DNA from: Hyphomicrobiales bacterium
GTDB taxonomy: Bacteria; Pseudomonadota; Alphaproteobacteria; Rhizobiales; Rhizobiaceae
Length of the DNA: 64,000 bases
Direction: 5' to 3'
NCBI GenBank assembly: GCA_900466005.1
Contig: UEGQ01000001.1
Span: 365,987-429,986, forward strand
This document shows positions 30,841-41,615 of the stretch, one piece after another. Made by a program: the position numbers and the translations under genes. Under the pieces are notes generated by a model that was not told the origin of the DNA, did no database searches, and worked only from the letters and a program-made list of their open reading frames with translations. Each line of letters opens with the position of its first letter. Position 1 is the stretch's first letter.

Positions 30841-31500
30841 TCAACGTGTGCCGAAAATCGCCGAACCGACCCGGACGCTGGTTGCGCCGAACTCGATCGC
30901 CGTCTCGAAGTCGCCTGACATGCCCATGGAGAGCTTGCCCAGGCCGCATTCTGCCGCGAGCTTTGCCAACAACGCGAAGTGCGGTCCCGGATTTTCGTCC
31001 GCCGGCGGGATGCACATGAGCCCCTCGACGGCCAACCCGAGTTCCTGGACACAGCATCGGACGAATTCGGCCGCCTCGTCGGGTGTGATACCGGCCTTCT
31101 GAGGTTCGAGTCCGGTATTCACCTGGACATAGAATCGCGGCGTGCGTCCCTGCCGTCTTGTCTCCTCGCTCAAAACTCGGGCAATTTTCTCCCGGTCGAC
31201 CGTCTCGATGACGTCGAAGAGCGCGACGGCATCCGCAGCCTTGTTCGACTGCAGCGGACCGATCAGATGCAGCTCGACGCCGGCAGTCTCAGCCTTTAGC
31301 TGCGGCCACTTTTGCTGCGCCTCCTGCACGCGATTCTCGCCGAATATCCTCTGACCGTGGATGATCGCCTCACGAACGACATCGGCCGGAAACGTCTTGG
31401 ACACGGCAACAAGCTGCACCGAATCCGGCTCACGACCTGCCCTTTTCGCCGCCGACTCGACACGAGCGATCACGTTGTCCAACTGTTCCGCGATTGTCAT
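30841..31500 (-). CDS. YggS-family PLP-binding protein (PLP homeostasis protein)
   Basis: A single-domain PLP-binding TIM-barrel protein, 219 residues. The lysine that binds PLP lies in LVAVSKTFP near residue 35. Other landmarks are IFGENRVQEA, HLIGPLQSNK, LSMGMSGDFE and VRVGSAIFG. These proteins (YggS/ProSC/PLPHP) buffer pyridoxal phosphate and affect amino-acid pools; they have no known catalytic reaction. The gene is divergent from leuS across a gap of 196 bases. Confidence 0.93.
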   Translation of the reverse strand: MTIAEQLDNVIARVESAAKRAGREPDSVQLVAVSKTFPADVVREAIIHGQRIFGENRVQEAQQKWPQLKAETAGVELHLIGPLQSNKAADAVALFDVIETVDREKIARVLSEETRRQGRTPRFYVQVNTGLEPQKAGITPDEAAEFVRCCVQELGLAVEGLMCIPPADENPGPHFALLAKLAAECGLGKLSMGMSGDFETAIEFGATSVRVGSAIFGTR

Positions 31501-31696
31501 CTCTATCCTTCCACTATCGACTCACCACGTCCATCATCACCTCTGCGGGTGCAGCGAAGCAAGCCGCTTCGACGGATGTCCATGCTCCGGCTTCCAATAG
31601 GCTTTCCGACTGCGAAGTGCCCGGAAAACTTGACGCTTGGTCGGTTTCGTGGTGAAGGTCACGCCGACCCTCCTTGATTTTCCGGAAATGCGACAA

Positions 31697-34327
31697 ATGG
31701 CTACCGAACGTTACAATCCGCGCGATGCCGAACCTCGTTGGCAGGCGAAATGGTCAGATGCTGCCGTCTTCGTGACGGACAACAACGACAAGCGCGAGAA
31801 ATACTACGTCCTCGAAATGTTCCCATACCCGTCGGGGCGCATTCATATGGGCCATGTACGCAACTACGCGATGGGCGACGTTGTCGCTCGCTATAAACGT
31901 GCTCGCGGCTACAATGTGCTGCATCCTATGGGCTGGGATGCGTTCGGCATGCCGGCCGAGAATGCGGCGATGCAAAACAAGGTGCATCCGAAGGACTGGA
32001 CCTATCAGAACATAGCGACAATGCGCGGCCAGCTGAAGTCGATGGGCCTTTCGCTGGACTGGTCGCGGGAGTTCGCGACCTGCGACGTCGACTACTATCA
32101 TCGGCAGCAGCATCTTTTCATCGACATGATGGAAAAGGGACTGGTCTATCGCAAGCAGTCGAAGGTCAATTGGGATCCGGTCGACCAGACCGTGCTGGCC
32201 AACGAACAGGTTATCGAAGGACGTGGCTGGCGTTCCGGAGCCCTGGTCGAGCAGCGCGAATTGACCCAATGGTTCTTCAAGATCACCGACTTCAGCGAAG
32301 ATCTGCTCGAGGCACTCGACACGCTCGATCAGTGGCCCGAAAAGGTGCGTCTGATGCAGAAGAACTGGATCGGACGATCCGAAGGCTTATCGTTGCGCTG
32401 GGAAATTGCTGGCAATACGCGCCCAGACGGTTTCTCCGAGATCATTGTATACACTACACGGCCAGACACGCTTTTCGGCGCGTCCTTTCTTGCGATCGCG
32501 GCCGATCATCCGCTGGCGAAGGCGATCGCGGAGAAGGACGGCGATATCGCTTCCTTCTGTGACGAATGCCGTCGTGCCGGTACCTCGCTCGCGGCTCTGG
32601 AGACAGCCGAGAAGAAGGGGATCGATACGGGCGTGAAGGTACGTCATCCCTTCGACCCGAGCTGGGAACTGCCGGTCTATGTGGCGAACTTCGTCCTCAT
32701 GGAATACGGTACGGGCGCGATCTTCGGTTGCCCTTCTGGCGACCAGCGCGACCTGGATTTCGCGCGCAAATATGGGCTTCCGGTTGTCCCGGTCGTTATG
32801 CCGGCGGATGGTGATGCGGCCAGTTTCTCGATCGGTGACACCGCCTATGACGGCGACGGCGTCATGATCAACTCACGTTTTCTCGACGGCATGACGACGA
32901 CGGAGGCTTTCGAAGCCACCGTCGCCAGGCTGTCGGCGCAGACGGTGAACGGAACCCCGCAGGGCGAACGAAAGGTCAATTTCCGGCTTCGCGATTGGGG
33001 TATTTCCCGTCAGCGCTATTGGGGCTGCCCTATCCCGGTCATCCACTGCGATGATTGTGGTGTCCTGCCGGTGCCGAAGAAAGACCTTCCGGTAAAGCTG
33101 CCGGATGACGTCACCTTCGACATCCCCGGCAATCCCCTGGATAGGCATTCCTCGTGGCGACATGTCGCCTGCCCACATTGTGGCAAGGACGCCCGTCGGG
33201 AAACCGACACCATGGATACCTTCGTCGATTCCAGCTGGTATTTTGCGCGCTTCACCGCTCCTTGGGAGGACCGACCGACGGATCCATCGGCGGCTGACCA
33301 CTGGCTGCCGGTCGACCAGTATATAGGCGGGATCGAGCATGCCATTCTGCACCTCCTATACTCCCGCTTCTTTACACGGGCGATGCGCGAGACCGGTCAC
33401 GTCAGCCTCAGCGAACCTTTCAAGGGGCTGTTCACCCAGGGCATGGTTGTACACGAGACCTACAAGTTGGGATCGGGAAGCAGCGGGCAGTGGGTTGCGC
33501 CGGCCGATGTGCGCATTGAAGAGATAGACGGAACCCGCCGCGCTTCCCTGATCGCCACTGGTGAAGAGGTTACGATCGGTTCGATCGAGAAGATGTCGAA
33601 GTCAAAGAAGAACGTGGTCGACCCGGATGACATCATCGCCTCGTATGGAGCCGATACCGCTCGCTTCTTCGTGCTTTCGGACTCGCCGCCGGACCGTGAC
33701 GTCATCTGGTCGGAATCGGGCGTGGAGGGAGCGTACCGCTTCGTCCAGCGCGTCTGGCGTCTGATCTCCGAGGCTTCCGAGAAAATGGGCGGGGTCGTGG
33801 CGAATCCGGCTAAGAATGGCGAGGGGCTTGCCATCTCGCAGATCGCCCATAAGACCCTGAAGGCGGTCCAAGGCGACTACGACAAGTTGGCCTTCAACAA
33901 GGCGGTCGCTCGTATATATGAGTTCGTCAATGCACTTGCCGCACCTTTGACGAAGGTGGCCGCAGGTGAGGCCGACGCGACCTATCTCGCTGCGGTCAAG
34001 AACGCCTCAAACATCCTCGTCCAACTGATCGCTCCGATGACGCCGCACCTTGCGGAAGAGTGCTGGCAGGTTCTTGGCAATCCGGGTATGGTCGCGCAGG
34101 CTTCGTGGCCGACGTTCGACCCTGAGCTCGTGACCGAAAGCGAGATCGTCCTGCCGGTGCAGATCAACGGAAAGAAGCGCGCAGAATTGACAATCGCTCG
34201 CGACGCGGATCAAATTGCTGTCCAGAACGCGGTCCTCGCCCTTGACGTCGTCAGGGCTGCCCTGAACGGGCAGGTGCCGAAGAAGATCATCGTGGTACCT
34301 CAGAGGATCGTCAACATTGTCGTCTGA
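31697..34327 (+). CDS. leuS: Leucyl-tRNA synthetase
   Basis: Class I aminoacyl-tRNA synthetase of 876 residues. The HIGH-type motif is HMGH at 50-53 within [18 protein letters not shown]. The KMSKS loop is at 632-636 ([15 protein letters not shown]). The large editing domain lies between them, with [11 protein letters not shown] chose the ATG before [14 protein letters not shown]; another ATG three codons upstream is possible. The 3' end overlaps the lptE start by 11 bases, so leuS, lptE and holA form one operon. Confidence 0.97.
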   Translation: MATERYNPRDAEPRWQAKWSDAAVFVTDNNDKREKYYVLEMFPYPSGRIHMGHVRNYAMGDVVARYKRARGYNVLHPMGWDAFGMPAENAAMQNKVHPKDWTYQNIATMRGQLKSMGLSLDWSREFATCDVDYYHRQQHLFIDMMEKGLVYRKQSKVNWDPVDQTVLANEQVIEGRGWRSGALVEQRELTQWFFKITDFSEDLLEALDTLDQWPEKVRLMQKNWIGRSEGLSLRWEIAGNTRPDGFSEIIVYTTRPDTLFGASFLAIAADHPLAKAIAEKDGDIASFCDECRRAGTSLAALETAEKKGIDTGVKVRHPFDPSWELPVYVANFVLMEYGTGAIFGCPSGDQRDLDFARKYGLPVVPVVMPADGDAASFSIGDTAYDGDGVMINSRFLDGMTTTEAFEATVARLSAQTVNGTPQGERKVNFRLRDWGISRQRYWGCPIPVIHCDDCGVLPVPKKDLPVKLPDDVTFDIPGNPLDRHSSWRHVACPHCGKDARRETDTMDTFVDSSWYFARFTAPWEDRPTDPSAADHWLPVDQYIGGIEHAILHLLYSRFFTRAMRETGHVSLSEPFKGLFTQGMVVHETYKLGSGSSGQWVAPADVRIEEIDGTRRASLIATGEEVTIGSIEKMSKSKKNVVDPDDIIASYGADTARFFVLSDSPPDRDVIWSESGVEGAYRFVQRVWRLISEASEKMGGVVANPAKNGEGLAISQIAHKTLKAVQGDYDKLAFNKAVARIYEFVNALAAPLTKVAAGEADATYLAAVKNASNILVQLIAPMTPHLAEECWQVLGNPGMVAQASWPTFDPELVTESEIVLPVQINGKKRAELTIARDADQIAVQNAVLALDVVRAALNGQVPKKIIVVPQRIVNIVV

Positions 34328-34832
34328 ACCCGTCGCTCATCCGGTCCCGCGGATTCTTCTCGGCCTTTGCCTGGCAGTGATGCTGGTCGGCTGTCAGGTT
34401 CGCCCGTTGTACGACGGTTCAACGGCCAAAGCTGAAAGTCTGGGAGCGATCGCCTACTCGCACCCCGAGAGCCGCATCGGTCAGGAGGTTCGCAACCACT
34501 TGGTCTTCCTGACCGGAGGGGGAGCCGGAGAGCCGGCTACTCCGCAGTACAAGGTCGACATGAATGTCGAGTCCAGGACGATGGGAGTGCTTCTTGAGCA
34601 GTCCTCGGATGTTCCCAAAGCGGGACGCGTAATTGTCTCTGCGGATTATACGCTTACACGCGTATCGGATGGAACGGTCCTGCGTACCGGGCGTCGCCAG
34701 ATCGTTGCCCCAGTCGATTATCCCGAGCAGGAATTTGCCAAGCTGCGCGCGATCCGCGATGCGGAGGACAGGGGCGCCCACCAGTTGGCCGAGCTTATTA
34801 GAGCCGACATCGCAACGATCATCGGGCGCTGA
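34317..34832 (+). CDS. lptE: LPS-assembly lipoprotein LptE
   Basis: The outer-membrane lipoprotein that plugs the LptD barrel and helps insert lipopolysaccharide, 171 residues. A lipoprotein signal peptide ends in the lipobox LVGC with the acylated Cys at 26. The rest matches the LptE/RlpB family, including RPLYDG just after the cysteine and [15 protein letters not shown]. The only start that keeps the signal peptide is a TTG inside the end of leuS. That gives an 11-base overlap and suggests coupled translation. Confidence 0.88.
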   Translation: MSSEPVAHPVPRILLGLCLAVMLVGCQVRPLYDGSTAKAESLGAIAYSHPESRIGQEVRNHLVFLTGGGAGEPATPQYKVDMNVESRTMGVLLEQSSDVPKAGRVIVSADYTLTRVSDGTVLRTGRRQIVAPVDYPEQEFAKLRAIRDAEDRGAHQLAELIRADIATIIGR

Positions 34833-34844
34833 GCAAGCGCTGCG

Positions 34845-35894
34845 ATGTCGGAGATCAAATCAGGCGAATTCGAAAACTTTCTCCAGAGGTCGGCAAGGCA
34901 TTATAGGTTGTTTGTCGTATACGGCCCGGATCGGGGACTTGTCTCCGAACGTGCCGGCCAACTGGCGAAGGCTACTGGCGTCCATTTGGATGACCCTTTT
35001 TCCGTCATCCGCCTAGACGCTGGCGACCTTCAGGGAGATCCAGGACGGCTTATAGACGAAGTAAACGCCTTCGGTCTTTTTGGCGGCGAGAAACTCGTCT
35101 GGATCAAGGACGCGGCCAACGAGAAAGCCTTGGTCGAGGGACTGCAGTACCTCAGTGAAAGCCCGCCGGAAACAAGTCATGTCATCGTGGAGGCTGGCGA
35201 CCTCAAGAAGGGCGCGCTGCTCAGAAAGACCGCGGAAACCGCCCGCACCGTCGCGGCGATTGCCTGCTACCAGGACGATACGCGCCAGTTGAATGCACTT
35301 ATCGACAGCGAACTCGCCGCAGCCGGCCTGCGAATGACGCCTGCTGCCCGTGAATTGCTGCTTGATCTACTCGGTGGCGACCGTATCGCCTCCCGTAATG
35401 AAATCAAGAAGCTCACGCTCTATTGCCTCGGTCGGGACGTGATTGATGAGGACCATGTCAGAGAAATCATCGGTGATGCCAGCGGCATATCCACTGACGA
35501 GGTTGTCGATGCGGTTTTGACTGGCGATCCGGACGCCTTCCTTCACGCGATTCAGAAGATTGCAGCCTCGAAGACGCCGATATTCCTTGTTCTCCAATCC
35601 TGCCTGAGACAGTTTCAGCAACTCGACATGATGCGCTCGGAGATGGAGGACCGCAAACTGCAGCCTGCTCAAGTCATGCAGAGCCTTGGCCGGGGCATAC
35701 ATTTCAGGCGCAAGCCTATCATAGAGCGTGCACTTCGAAACTGGAGTTCCACAGATCTCGCGCGCGAGGCCGCGAAGCTCCAAGCTGCCATCCTGCAATC
35801 TCGTCAGAAGCCAGTACTGGAAGACAACCTCGCTCTACAAACGCTTCTTTCCGTAACCCTGCAGGCGTCACGTCGAAACAGGCAGAGCCGATAG
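34845..35894 (+). CDS. holA: DNA polymerase III subunit delta
   Basis: The delta subunit opens the sliding clamp within the clamp loader, 349 residues. The N-terminal RecA-like fold shows YRLFVVYGPDRGLVSERA, followed by NAFGLFGGEKLVWIKD. The helical C-terminal region includes LVLQSCLRQFQQL. It starts 12 bases after lptE and is the last gene of the leuS operon. It converges on parB with only 11 bases between the stops and no obvious terminator. Confidence 0.93.
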   Translation: MSEIKSGEFENFLQRSARHYRLFVVYGPDRGLVSERAGQLAKATGVHLDDPFSVIRLDAGDLQGDPGRLIDEVNAFGLFGGEKLVWIKDAANEKALVEGLQYLSESPPETSHVIVEAGDLKKGALLRKTAETARTVAAIACYQDDTRQLNALIDSELAAAGLRMTPAARELLLDLLGGDRIASRNEIKKLTLYCLGRDVIDEDHVREIIGDASGISTDEVVDAVLTGDPDAFLHAIQKIAASKTPIFLVLQSCLRQFQQLDMMRSEMEDRKLQPAQVMQSLGRGIHFRRKPIIERALRNWSSTDLAREAAKLQAAILQSRQKPVLEDNLALQTLLSVTLQASRRNRQSR

Positions 35895-35905
35895 GCTCGA
35901 GCTGG

Positions 35906-36787
35906 TCAGCGCGCCTCAAGCAGTCGGCATATTTCCTCCAACTGATCCAACGACTTGTAGCTGATGCGAATCTGGCCGCCCGCGCCCTTGTGGCTAATGG
36001 CGACAGATAGACCTAGTCGGTCGGAAAGGCTGCGTTCAAGCGCAATGGTATCGGAGTCTTTCGTCTCCCGCTGCGCGGTCGCTGCCGGCTCGGACTGAGC
36101 CTTGATCTGGTTCTGCGCGAGCCGTTCAGCATCTCGTACCGAAAGCCCTCTCGTGGCAATCGTCTTTGCCAGTGCAACCGGATCCGGAGTCGACACGAGC
36201 GCCCTCGCATGACCAGCAGACAGGGTTCCCTCGGCAAGCATGTCTCTCACCGGGTCGGGCAGCTTCAGCAGGCGCAGACTGTTCGCGACGTGGCTTCGGC
36301 TCTTGCCGATGATCTCGCCAAGGTCATTTTGAGTGTACCCGTGCTCCGCAATCAGCTGCTCGTAGCCAAGAGCCTCCTCCAGCGGATTGAGATCCGCGCG
36401 CTGAACGTTCTCGACGATCGCCAATTCTAGAGCGGTCCTGTCGTCGACGTCCCGCACGATGACGGGAATTTCGGTGAGCCCGGCAAGTTGGGCGGCACGC
36501 CAGCGTCTTTCGCCGGCTATTATCTCGTAACGGTCGGCACCGGCTGTCCTGACGACCACCGGCTGCACGATCCCGTGCTGACGGACAGAACCAGCAAGAT
36601 CCTGTAGTTCGGCCTCGTCGAAGTAGCGTCGAGGGTTACGCGGGTTGCGAGCAACGAATTCGATCGGAACCATACGGTCGGGGTTGATCGACGGGCGCGC
36701 ACTTCCCACAGGGAGCGGTTGATCCATTTCGCCGATAAGTGCTGCCAAACCGCGCCCGAGGCGGCGCTTAGAAAAATCGTCGCTCAT
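35906..36787 (-). CDS. parB: Chromosome-partitioning protein ParB
   Basis: The CTP-binding clamp that loads at parS and spreads on DNA to segregate the origin, 293 residues. The N-terminus has KRRLGRGLAALIGE. The CTPase domain carries the GERRWRAAQLAG box, and the HTH region (GYTQNDLGEIIGKSRSHVAN) recognises parS. A C-terminal dimerisation domain ends the protein. It lies 32 bases after parA. Four parS-like sites are present in this window, at 38.2, 40.2, 46.5 and 55.3 kb. Confidence 0.97.
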   Translation of the reverse strand: MSDDFSKRRLGRGLAALIGEMDQPLPVGSARPSINPDRMVPIEFVARNPRNPRRYFDEAELQDLAGSVRQHGIVQPVVVRTAGADRYEIIAGERRWRAAQLAGLTEIPVIVRDVDDRTALELAIVENVQRADLNPLEEALGYEQLIAEHGYTQNDLGEIIGKSRSHVANSLRLLKLPDPVRDMLAEGTLSAGHARALVSTPDPVALAKTIATRGLSVRDAERLAQNQIKAQSEPAATAQRETKDSDTIALERSLSDRLGLSVAISHKGAGGQIRISYKSLDQLEEICRLLEAR

Positions 36788-36819
36788 ACTTGCCTCACCT
36801 CACAAAAACAAATGCAGCG

Positions 36820-37614
36820 TTACGCGGCTCGCCGCTGACGCTCCCGCTGTATGACCTCGGACGCAAGCTGAAGGTAGGCCTGGCTACCGGCGCACTTCAG
36901 GTCATAGAGAATCGCAGGCTTTCCGTACGAGGGCGCTTCCGATACGCGCACATTACGCGGAATGAGTGTTGAATACACCTTTTCACCAAGGTGGGTGCGT
37001 ACATCGGAGACAACCTGTTGGGCCAGATTGTTGCGCGAGTCGAACATTGTTAGGACGATACCTTGTATGTCCAGTGTCGGGTTGACGCTGTGACGAACTT
37101 GATTGATCGTCTCGAGCAGCTGGCTGAGGCCCTCAAGCGCAAAGAATTCGCACTGCAACGGCACCAGGACAGAATGCGCGGCCGCCATGGCGTTCATCGT
37201 AAGGAGGTTGAACGACGGTGGGCAGTCGATCAGAATGTAACTGTATCGTTGCGCATCTTCTTCCAGAAGAGCCTTCTTCAGCCTGAACACTCGATCGGCA
37301 TGCTGGGATATCTCCATCTCCAGCCCGAGAAGATCGAGCGTGGACGGCACGATAGCCAGGTTTGGCACGACCGTCTGCAAGGCAGCGTCTTCAATACGAT
37401 GACTTCCGACAAGCACATCGTAGGACGAGTAACGACGCTCCCTCCGTTCGATCCCGAGACCCGTGCTGGCATTGCCCTGAGGATCGAGATCGACGATCAG
37501 AACATTCTCTCCGATTGCCGCAAGTGCCGTGGCGAGGTTGATTGCAGTCGTCGTCTTTCCGACGCCGCCCTTTTGGTTGGCAATAGTAATGATCCGGTTC
37601 TTCTCGCCAGCCAT
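36820..37614 (-). CDS. parA: Chromosome-partitioning ATPase ParA
   Basis: A Walker-type ATPase that moves ParB-parS complexes over the nucleoid, 264 residues. The deviant Walker A is KGGVGKTT (15-22), with the signature lysine. DLDPQGNAST follows, as does the Walker B-type DCPPSFNLLT. It has no N-terminal DNA-binding extension, so it is the short chromosomal type (Soj-like). It lies between rsmG (19 bases upstream) and parB in the same operon. Confidence 0.97.
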   Translation of the reverse strand: MAGEKNRIITIANQKGGVGKTTTAINLATALAAIGENVLIVDLDPQGNASTGLGIERRERRYSSYDVLVGSHRIEDAALQTVVPNLAIVPSTLDLLGLEMEISQHADRVFRLKKALLEEDAQRYSYILIDCPPSFNLLTMNAMAAAHSVLVPLQCEFFALEGLSQLLETINQVRHSVNPTLDIQGIVLTMFDSRNNLAQQVVSDVRTHLGEKVYSTLIPRNVRVSEAPSYGKPAILYDLKCAGSQAYLQLASEVIQRERQRRAA

Positions 37615-37633
37615 ACTTCTTACCCGACTCTGC

Positions 37634-38269
37634 CTAGACTTTCCGCATCAGATGAGCGATTTCCAGAATGACGGAATCCGCCTCTATCGCGCTCTGATGT
37701 TGTAGCAGATCAAAAGACCAACGACCATGAACTTTATCCACTTCGGACTGATAATCCCGCCCTTTGTGAAAGAAGCAGCGCAGATCTGGGTTGCGTTCAG
37801 CCCACGGTTCCGCGAAATCAAGCAGCATGTCGAGCGCGGCTAGGGCTCGCGCAGATATCGCATCGCAGTGCTGAATCTCACTATGCGCTTCCTCAATTCG
37901 ACAAGCGTGGACACTCCCTCGCGCGCCAGTTTCACTGAGTGCGATGCGTAAGAAGCTCGCCTTCTTGTGATTGCTTTCCACAAGATGGACCCACCCGGCG
38001 CCCGTTTCCGCCAGTAGAATCGCGGTGATTACACCCGGGAAGCCTCCGCCGCTTCCGAGATCCACCCACTGCTTCGGCTCGGGCGAAAGGGCAAAGACTT
38101 GTGCGCTATCCGCGATGTGGCGAGTCCACAGGTCATCCTTGGTCGAGGTGGCGACTAGATTGATGGCACGCGACCACTTGCGAAAGAGTTCGGCAAATAG
38201 GCTGAGCCGTTCTGACGTTTCACGTGAAACACGCAAGCCGATTATGTCCAGAGAAAGACTCTCCTGCAT
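37634..38269 (-). CDS. rsmG: 16S rRNA m7G527 methyltransferase RsmG (GidB)
   Basis: Methylates G527 of 16S rRNA, 211 residues from the ATG four bases after mnmG. The SAM-binding motif [10 protein letters not shown] and the nearby [14 protein letters not shown] fit the family. Residues 12-17 (RVSRET) are encoded by the parS-like site at 38216-38231, so this chromosomal partition site lies inside the gene. The longer open frame overlaps mnmG and is not needed. It heads the parAB part of the operon. Confidence 0.94.
   Translation of the reverse strand: MQESLSLDIIGLRVSRETSERLSLFAELFRKWSRAINLVATSTKDDLWTRHIADSAQVFALSPEPKQWVDLGSGGGFPGVITAILLAETGAGWVHLVESNHKKASFLRIALSETGARGSVHACRIEEAHSEIQHCDAISARALAALDMLLDFAEPWAERNPDLRCFFHKGRDYQSEVDKVHGRWSFDLLQHQSAIEADSVILEIAHLMRKV
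38216..38231. other. parS: parS-like partition site inside rsmG
   Basis: CGTTTCACGTGAAACA contains a perfect 14-bp palindrome, GTTTCACGTGAAAC. It matches the known ParB target (consensus TGTTTCACGTGAAACA) in 15 of 16 positions. It lies about 6.4 kb from the origin and codes for part of RsmG. Confidence 0.9.
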
Positions 38270-38273
38270 TGCG

Positions 38274-40133
38274 TCAACCCACCATCCGCAGTTCAGCCCG
38301 CTTGAGATGCGCAATCAGCAAGGAGAGCGCTGCCGGTGTCATGCCGTCCAGTCTCGCGGCTTGAGCAATACTCCACGGGCGCGCCGCCTCCAATTTCTGT
38401 CTGAGCTCATTCGAAAGCCCCGACAGTCCCGTATAGTCGAAGTCCGTCGGAATCAGTCGGTCCTCCTCCTTTCGAACTGCGGCAATATCCGCCTCCTGTC
38501 GGTCGACATAGACCGCATAGGCCGCGTGTATTTCCACAGTTTGGGTCACACGCGGCTGCCAATCGGGAAGATCGCTCCATACGCCACGCAGCGTGCCTAG
38601 TGTCATCCCAGGATAGGAAAGAAGTTCCAAGCCGCTACGTCGACGGCCATCCTGGTTGACCGCAATCCCCGCCCGCGCCGCGGCACTCGGAGAAAGCGAC
38701 CGTGCAGAAAGCTGCGTAAGGGCATCCTCGACCTCGCGCCGGTAGGCCGAGAAACGCGTCGCGCGTTCTGACCCAACGCAGCCGAGCTGAATCCCGAGCG
38801 GTGTCAGTCGCTCGTCCGCGTTGTCGACTCGCAGGCTCAGCCGGTACTCGGAGCGCGAGGTAAACATGCGGTAAGGCTCGGCAACGCCTCGCGAGGTGAG
38901 ATCATCGATCATCACGCCGATGTACGAGTTCGTTCGACTGAAGACCACCGGCGCTCCACCGCCAGCGAGTAGCGCAGCATTCAGTCCCGCAACGAGACCC
39001 TGGGCACCAGCTTCCTCGTATCCGGTCGTCCCATTGATCTGGCCAGCAAGAAACAGACCTGGGATCGACTTTACCTCCAATGTCGGATGGAGCTCTCTCG
39101 GATCGACGTGGTCATACTCGATCGCGTAGCCGGTTTGTAGAATGCGGACTCTCTCTAGTCCCGGGATGGTGCGAATGAACTCACCCTGAATGTCCTCGGG
39201 TAGGGAGGTAGATATCCCGTTCGGATACACCGTGTTGTCGTCGAGCCCCTCTGGCTCAAGGAATATTTGATGACCGTCCCGATCCCCGAATCGCATGATC
39301 TTGTCTTCGATCGACGGGCAGTAGCGCGGCCCCACGCCCTCTATCTGGCCGGAGTACATCGCCGATCGGTGAATATTCGCTCGAATCAGCGCATGTGTAC
39401 GGTCCGTCGTCCGGGTAATTCCACACTCGATCTGGGGATTCGTAATTCTATCGGTGAGAAAGGAGAATGGCGTCGGTTCGTCATCTGCCTTCTGACGCTC
39501 AAGAGATGACCAATCAATCGTCCTTCCGTCGAGGCGCGCGGGGGTGCCGGTCTTCAGACGTGCTAGCTTGAGGCCCGCCTGAGCGAGGGTTGCGCTCAGC
39601 CCTACGGAAGGATCTTCCCCGATCCGCCCGGCCGGAATCTTCCGATCGCCGATGTGGATCAGGCCACGGAGAAATGTACCCGTCGTCAGAACGACAGCGC
39701 GGCCAGATACCCGTCGACCATCCTTGAGAATGGCCGTAATGATTCCGGAAGCGGAACGATTGATGTCGAAGACGTCAGCTTCCATTATCTCCAGGTTGCC
39801 GAAGCTGAACAGAGCCTCCTGTACGGCATTCCTGTAGAGCGCTCGATCTGCTTGGGTTCGTGGCCCCCACACGGCGGGGCCCTTCCGGCGGTTCAGCATA
39901 CGAAACTGGATCCCGCCACGATCCGCACAACGCCCCATCAAGCCGTCCAAAGCGTCAATCTCGCGAACCAGATGTCCCTTACCCAAGCCACCGATCGCCG
40001 GGTTGCAGGACATCGTACCAACGGTTTCGCGACGATGAGTAATCAAGACAGTTCTTGCTCCCATCCGCGCCGCCGAGGCAGCCGCTTCCGATCCAGCATG
40101 ACCACCGCCGACGACGATCACATCAAAGGACAT
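38274..40133 (-). CDS. mnmG: tRNA U34 carboxymethylaminomethyl-modifying enzyme MnmG (GidA)
   Basis: FAD-dependent enzyme that with MnmE adds the 5-carboxymethylaminomethyl group to wobble uridine, 619 residues. The dinucleotide-binding motif [12 protein letters not shown] is at the N-terminus, and [14 protein letters not shown] and [15 protein letters not shown] are diagnostic. The ATG has GGAAGG eight bases upstream; a GTG three codons earlier overlaps that site and is less likely. It is followed by rsmG after four bases. A parS site separates it from mnmE. Confidence 0.96.
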   Translation of the reverse strand: MSFDVIVVGGGHAGSEAAASAARMGARTVLITHRRETVGTMSCNPAIGGLGKGHLVREIDALDGLMGRCADRGGIQFRMLNRRKGPAVWGPRTQADRALYRNAVQEALFSFGNLEIMEADVFDINRSASGIITAILKDGRRVSGRAVVLTTGTFLRGLIHIGDRKIPAGRIGEDPSVGLSATLAQAGLKLARLKTGTPARLDGRTIDWSSLERQKADDEPTPFSFLTDRITNPQIECGITRTTDRTHALIRANIHRSAMYSGQIEGVGPRYCPSIEDKIMRFGDRDGHQIFLEPEGLDDNTVYPNGISTSLPEDIQGEFIRTIPGLERVRILQTGYAIEYDHVDPRELHPTLEVKSIPGLFLAGQINGTTGYEEAGAQGLVAGLNAALLAGGGAPVVFSRTNSYIGVMIDDLTSRGVAEPYRMFTSRSEYRLSLRVDNADERLTPLGIQLGCVGSERATRFSAYRREVEDALTQLSARSLSPSAAARAGIAVNQDGRRRSGLELLSYPGMTLGTLRGVWSDLPDWQPRVTQTVEIHAAYAVYVDRQEADIAAVRKEEDRLIPTDFDYTGLSGLSNELRQKLEAARPWSIAQAARLDGMTPAALSLLIAHLKRAELRMVG

Positions 40134-40189
40134 GTTATTCACCTTCCGCGTTCGCAGATTTCTTCGTTGGCCATCCCAAAGACGTCACG

Positions 40190-40205
40190 TGTTTCACGTG
40201 AATCA
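40190..40205. other. parS: parS-like site at the mnmE stop codon
   Basis: Minus-strand TGATTCACGTGAAACA, 15 of 16 matches to the consensus. Its first three bases are the stop codon of mnmE. The flanking ACGTCACG gives a second CACGTG core a few bases away. Confidence 0.88.
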
Positions 40206-41537
40206 CTTACCCACACAGAAGTCAGAGAAAATCTTTCCGAGCATCAACTCGATATCTATTTTTCCGGATATACGTCCGAGGGCGTCAGACGCCCGCCGCA
40301 GGTGCTCTGCTCTGAGTTCGAGGCCTATATCGGTATTTCTCACAGCATCGTCAATATTCGCGAGCACTTCGCGGAGATGTTGTCTCTGTCGAATCCGGCT
40401 CGGAATTGCAAGTGAGATCACATCCGTCTTCTGCTGTACGTGTCGAAGTATCGCCTGCCGCACCTGATCCAAACCGATGTTGTGCACAGAAGATACCACC
40501 AAATCAAATGTTTGTTTCGGAAGCGAATCCGTCACCAGGTCGATTTTCGTGCCGATGTTAATCACGGGAATGTCGCCGGGGCACTGCAGGTCACTGGCAG
40601 CGGATGCGGCGCTGGCGTCCCTCAAATAAAGAATGAGATCTGCCTCTGCCATCTTTCCGATTGCACGACGGATACCCTCCCGCTCGACTGGCTCATCTGT
40701 CTCCCGGATACCGGCGGTATCGAACAGATGAACGGCGAAGCCCTCGACATTCAGCTCGCAGTGGAGGATGTCCCGCGTCGTGCCGGCGTACTCCGTGACA
40801 ATCGCGACCTCGCGATTGACCAAGGCGTTCAGTAAGCTCGACTTGCCGGCATTGGGGGAGCCGGCAATAACGACCTTGAAACCATCCCGAATGATCTCGC
40901 CGGCTCTTTCCGCCTGAAGCTGCGTTCTGACTTCGTCAGCCAGGCTCTCGAGCTCCGGCCAGATGCGATCCGAGACAGACCCTGGAATGTCACCTTCGTC
41001 TGCAAAGTCGAGCTCTGCCTCAATCATCGCTCGAGCATGCAACAGGCGCTCCCGCCATGCTATGTAGATGGCCGACAGCCGGCCGAAGCTCTGCTCCACA
41101 GCTAGTCGCCGCTGCATTTCTGTTTCTGCAACCAGAAGATCGGCAAGACCCTCGATTTCGACCAAATCGAGCTTACCGTTCTCAAACGCCCGCCTTGAGA
41201 ATTCTCCGGCCTCCGCGAGCCTGCAGCAGTCGAACGTCTCCAACTCCGAAAGCAACGCCGCGACCACTGCCTTGCCTCCATGAAGATGGATTTCAGCACA
41301 GTCTTCCCCCGTAAAGGAAGCAGGGCCCGGAAAGACGATCACGAGTCCGGTGTCCAGAACGAGGCCATTACGGCTTCGAATCGACCTCAGGCTGGCAAAA
41401 CGGGGGGACGGAAGTTCGCCAGCCAAGGCTTTGACGATTGGAAGTGCATTCGGCCCACTGAGCCGCACAACGGCGACGCCCGCGGGTAAACCGCCCGATG
41501 AAAGCGCAAAGATCGTATCGTTGTACTCAGGGATCAT
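40203..41537 (-). CDS. mnmE: tRNA modification GTPase MnmE (TrmE)
   Basis: GTPase partner of MnmG, 444 residues. The N-terminal tetrahydrofolate-binding domain begins NDTIFALSSG. The G domain shows G1 GSPNAGKSS, G3 DTAG and G4-like GTKID. The C-terminus ends in FCVGK, with the conserved cysteine of the family's C-x-G-K motif. The ATG chosen is seven bases after GGGGG; another ATG two codons upstream overlaps that site. The stop codon is part of a parS-like site. Confidence 0.95.
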   Translation of the reverse strand: MIPEYNDTIFALSSGGLPAGVAVVRLSGPNALPIVKALAGELPSPRFASLRSIRSRNGLVLDTGLVIVFPGPASFTGEDCAEIHLHGGKAVVAALLSELETFDCCRLAEAGEFSRRAFENGKLDLVEIEGLADLLVAETEMQRRLAVEQSFGRLSAIYIAWRERLLHARAMIEAELDFADEGDIPGSVSDRIWPELESLADEVRTQLQAERAGEIIRDGFKVVIAGSPNAGKSSLLNALVNREVAIVTEYAGTTRDILHCELNVEGFAVHLFDTAGIRETDEPVEREGIRRAIGKMAEADLILYLRDASAASAASDLQCPGDIPVINIGTKIDLVTDSLPKQTFDLVVSSVHNIGLDQVRQAILRHVQQKTDVISLAIPSRIRQRQHLREVLANIDDAVRNTDIGLELRAEHLRRASDALGRISGKIDIELMLGKIFSDFCVGK

Positions 41538-41615
41538 CTTCATACCCCCAAACAGGCCTCGCTCCGTCAATGCTGACGATAACGGCAGATGAATCCGGCT
41601 AAATACGTGCGTGGA

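Noticed and set aside
31514..31696. A 60-codon minus-strand frame between yggS and leuS
   Set aside because: It ends just before yggS and has no clear Shine-Dalgarno sequence or family. It fills the divergent promoter region, so chance is more likely.
37734..37742. A DnaA-box-like sequence (TTATCCACT) inside rsmG
   Set aside because: A single 8-of-9 match in coding sequence, 7 kb from the origin and not clustered with other boxes.
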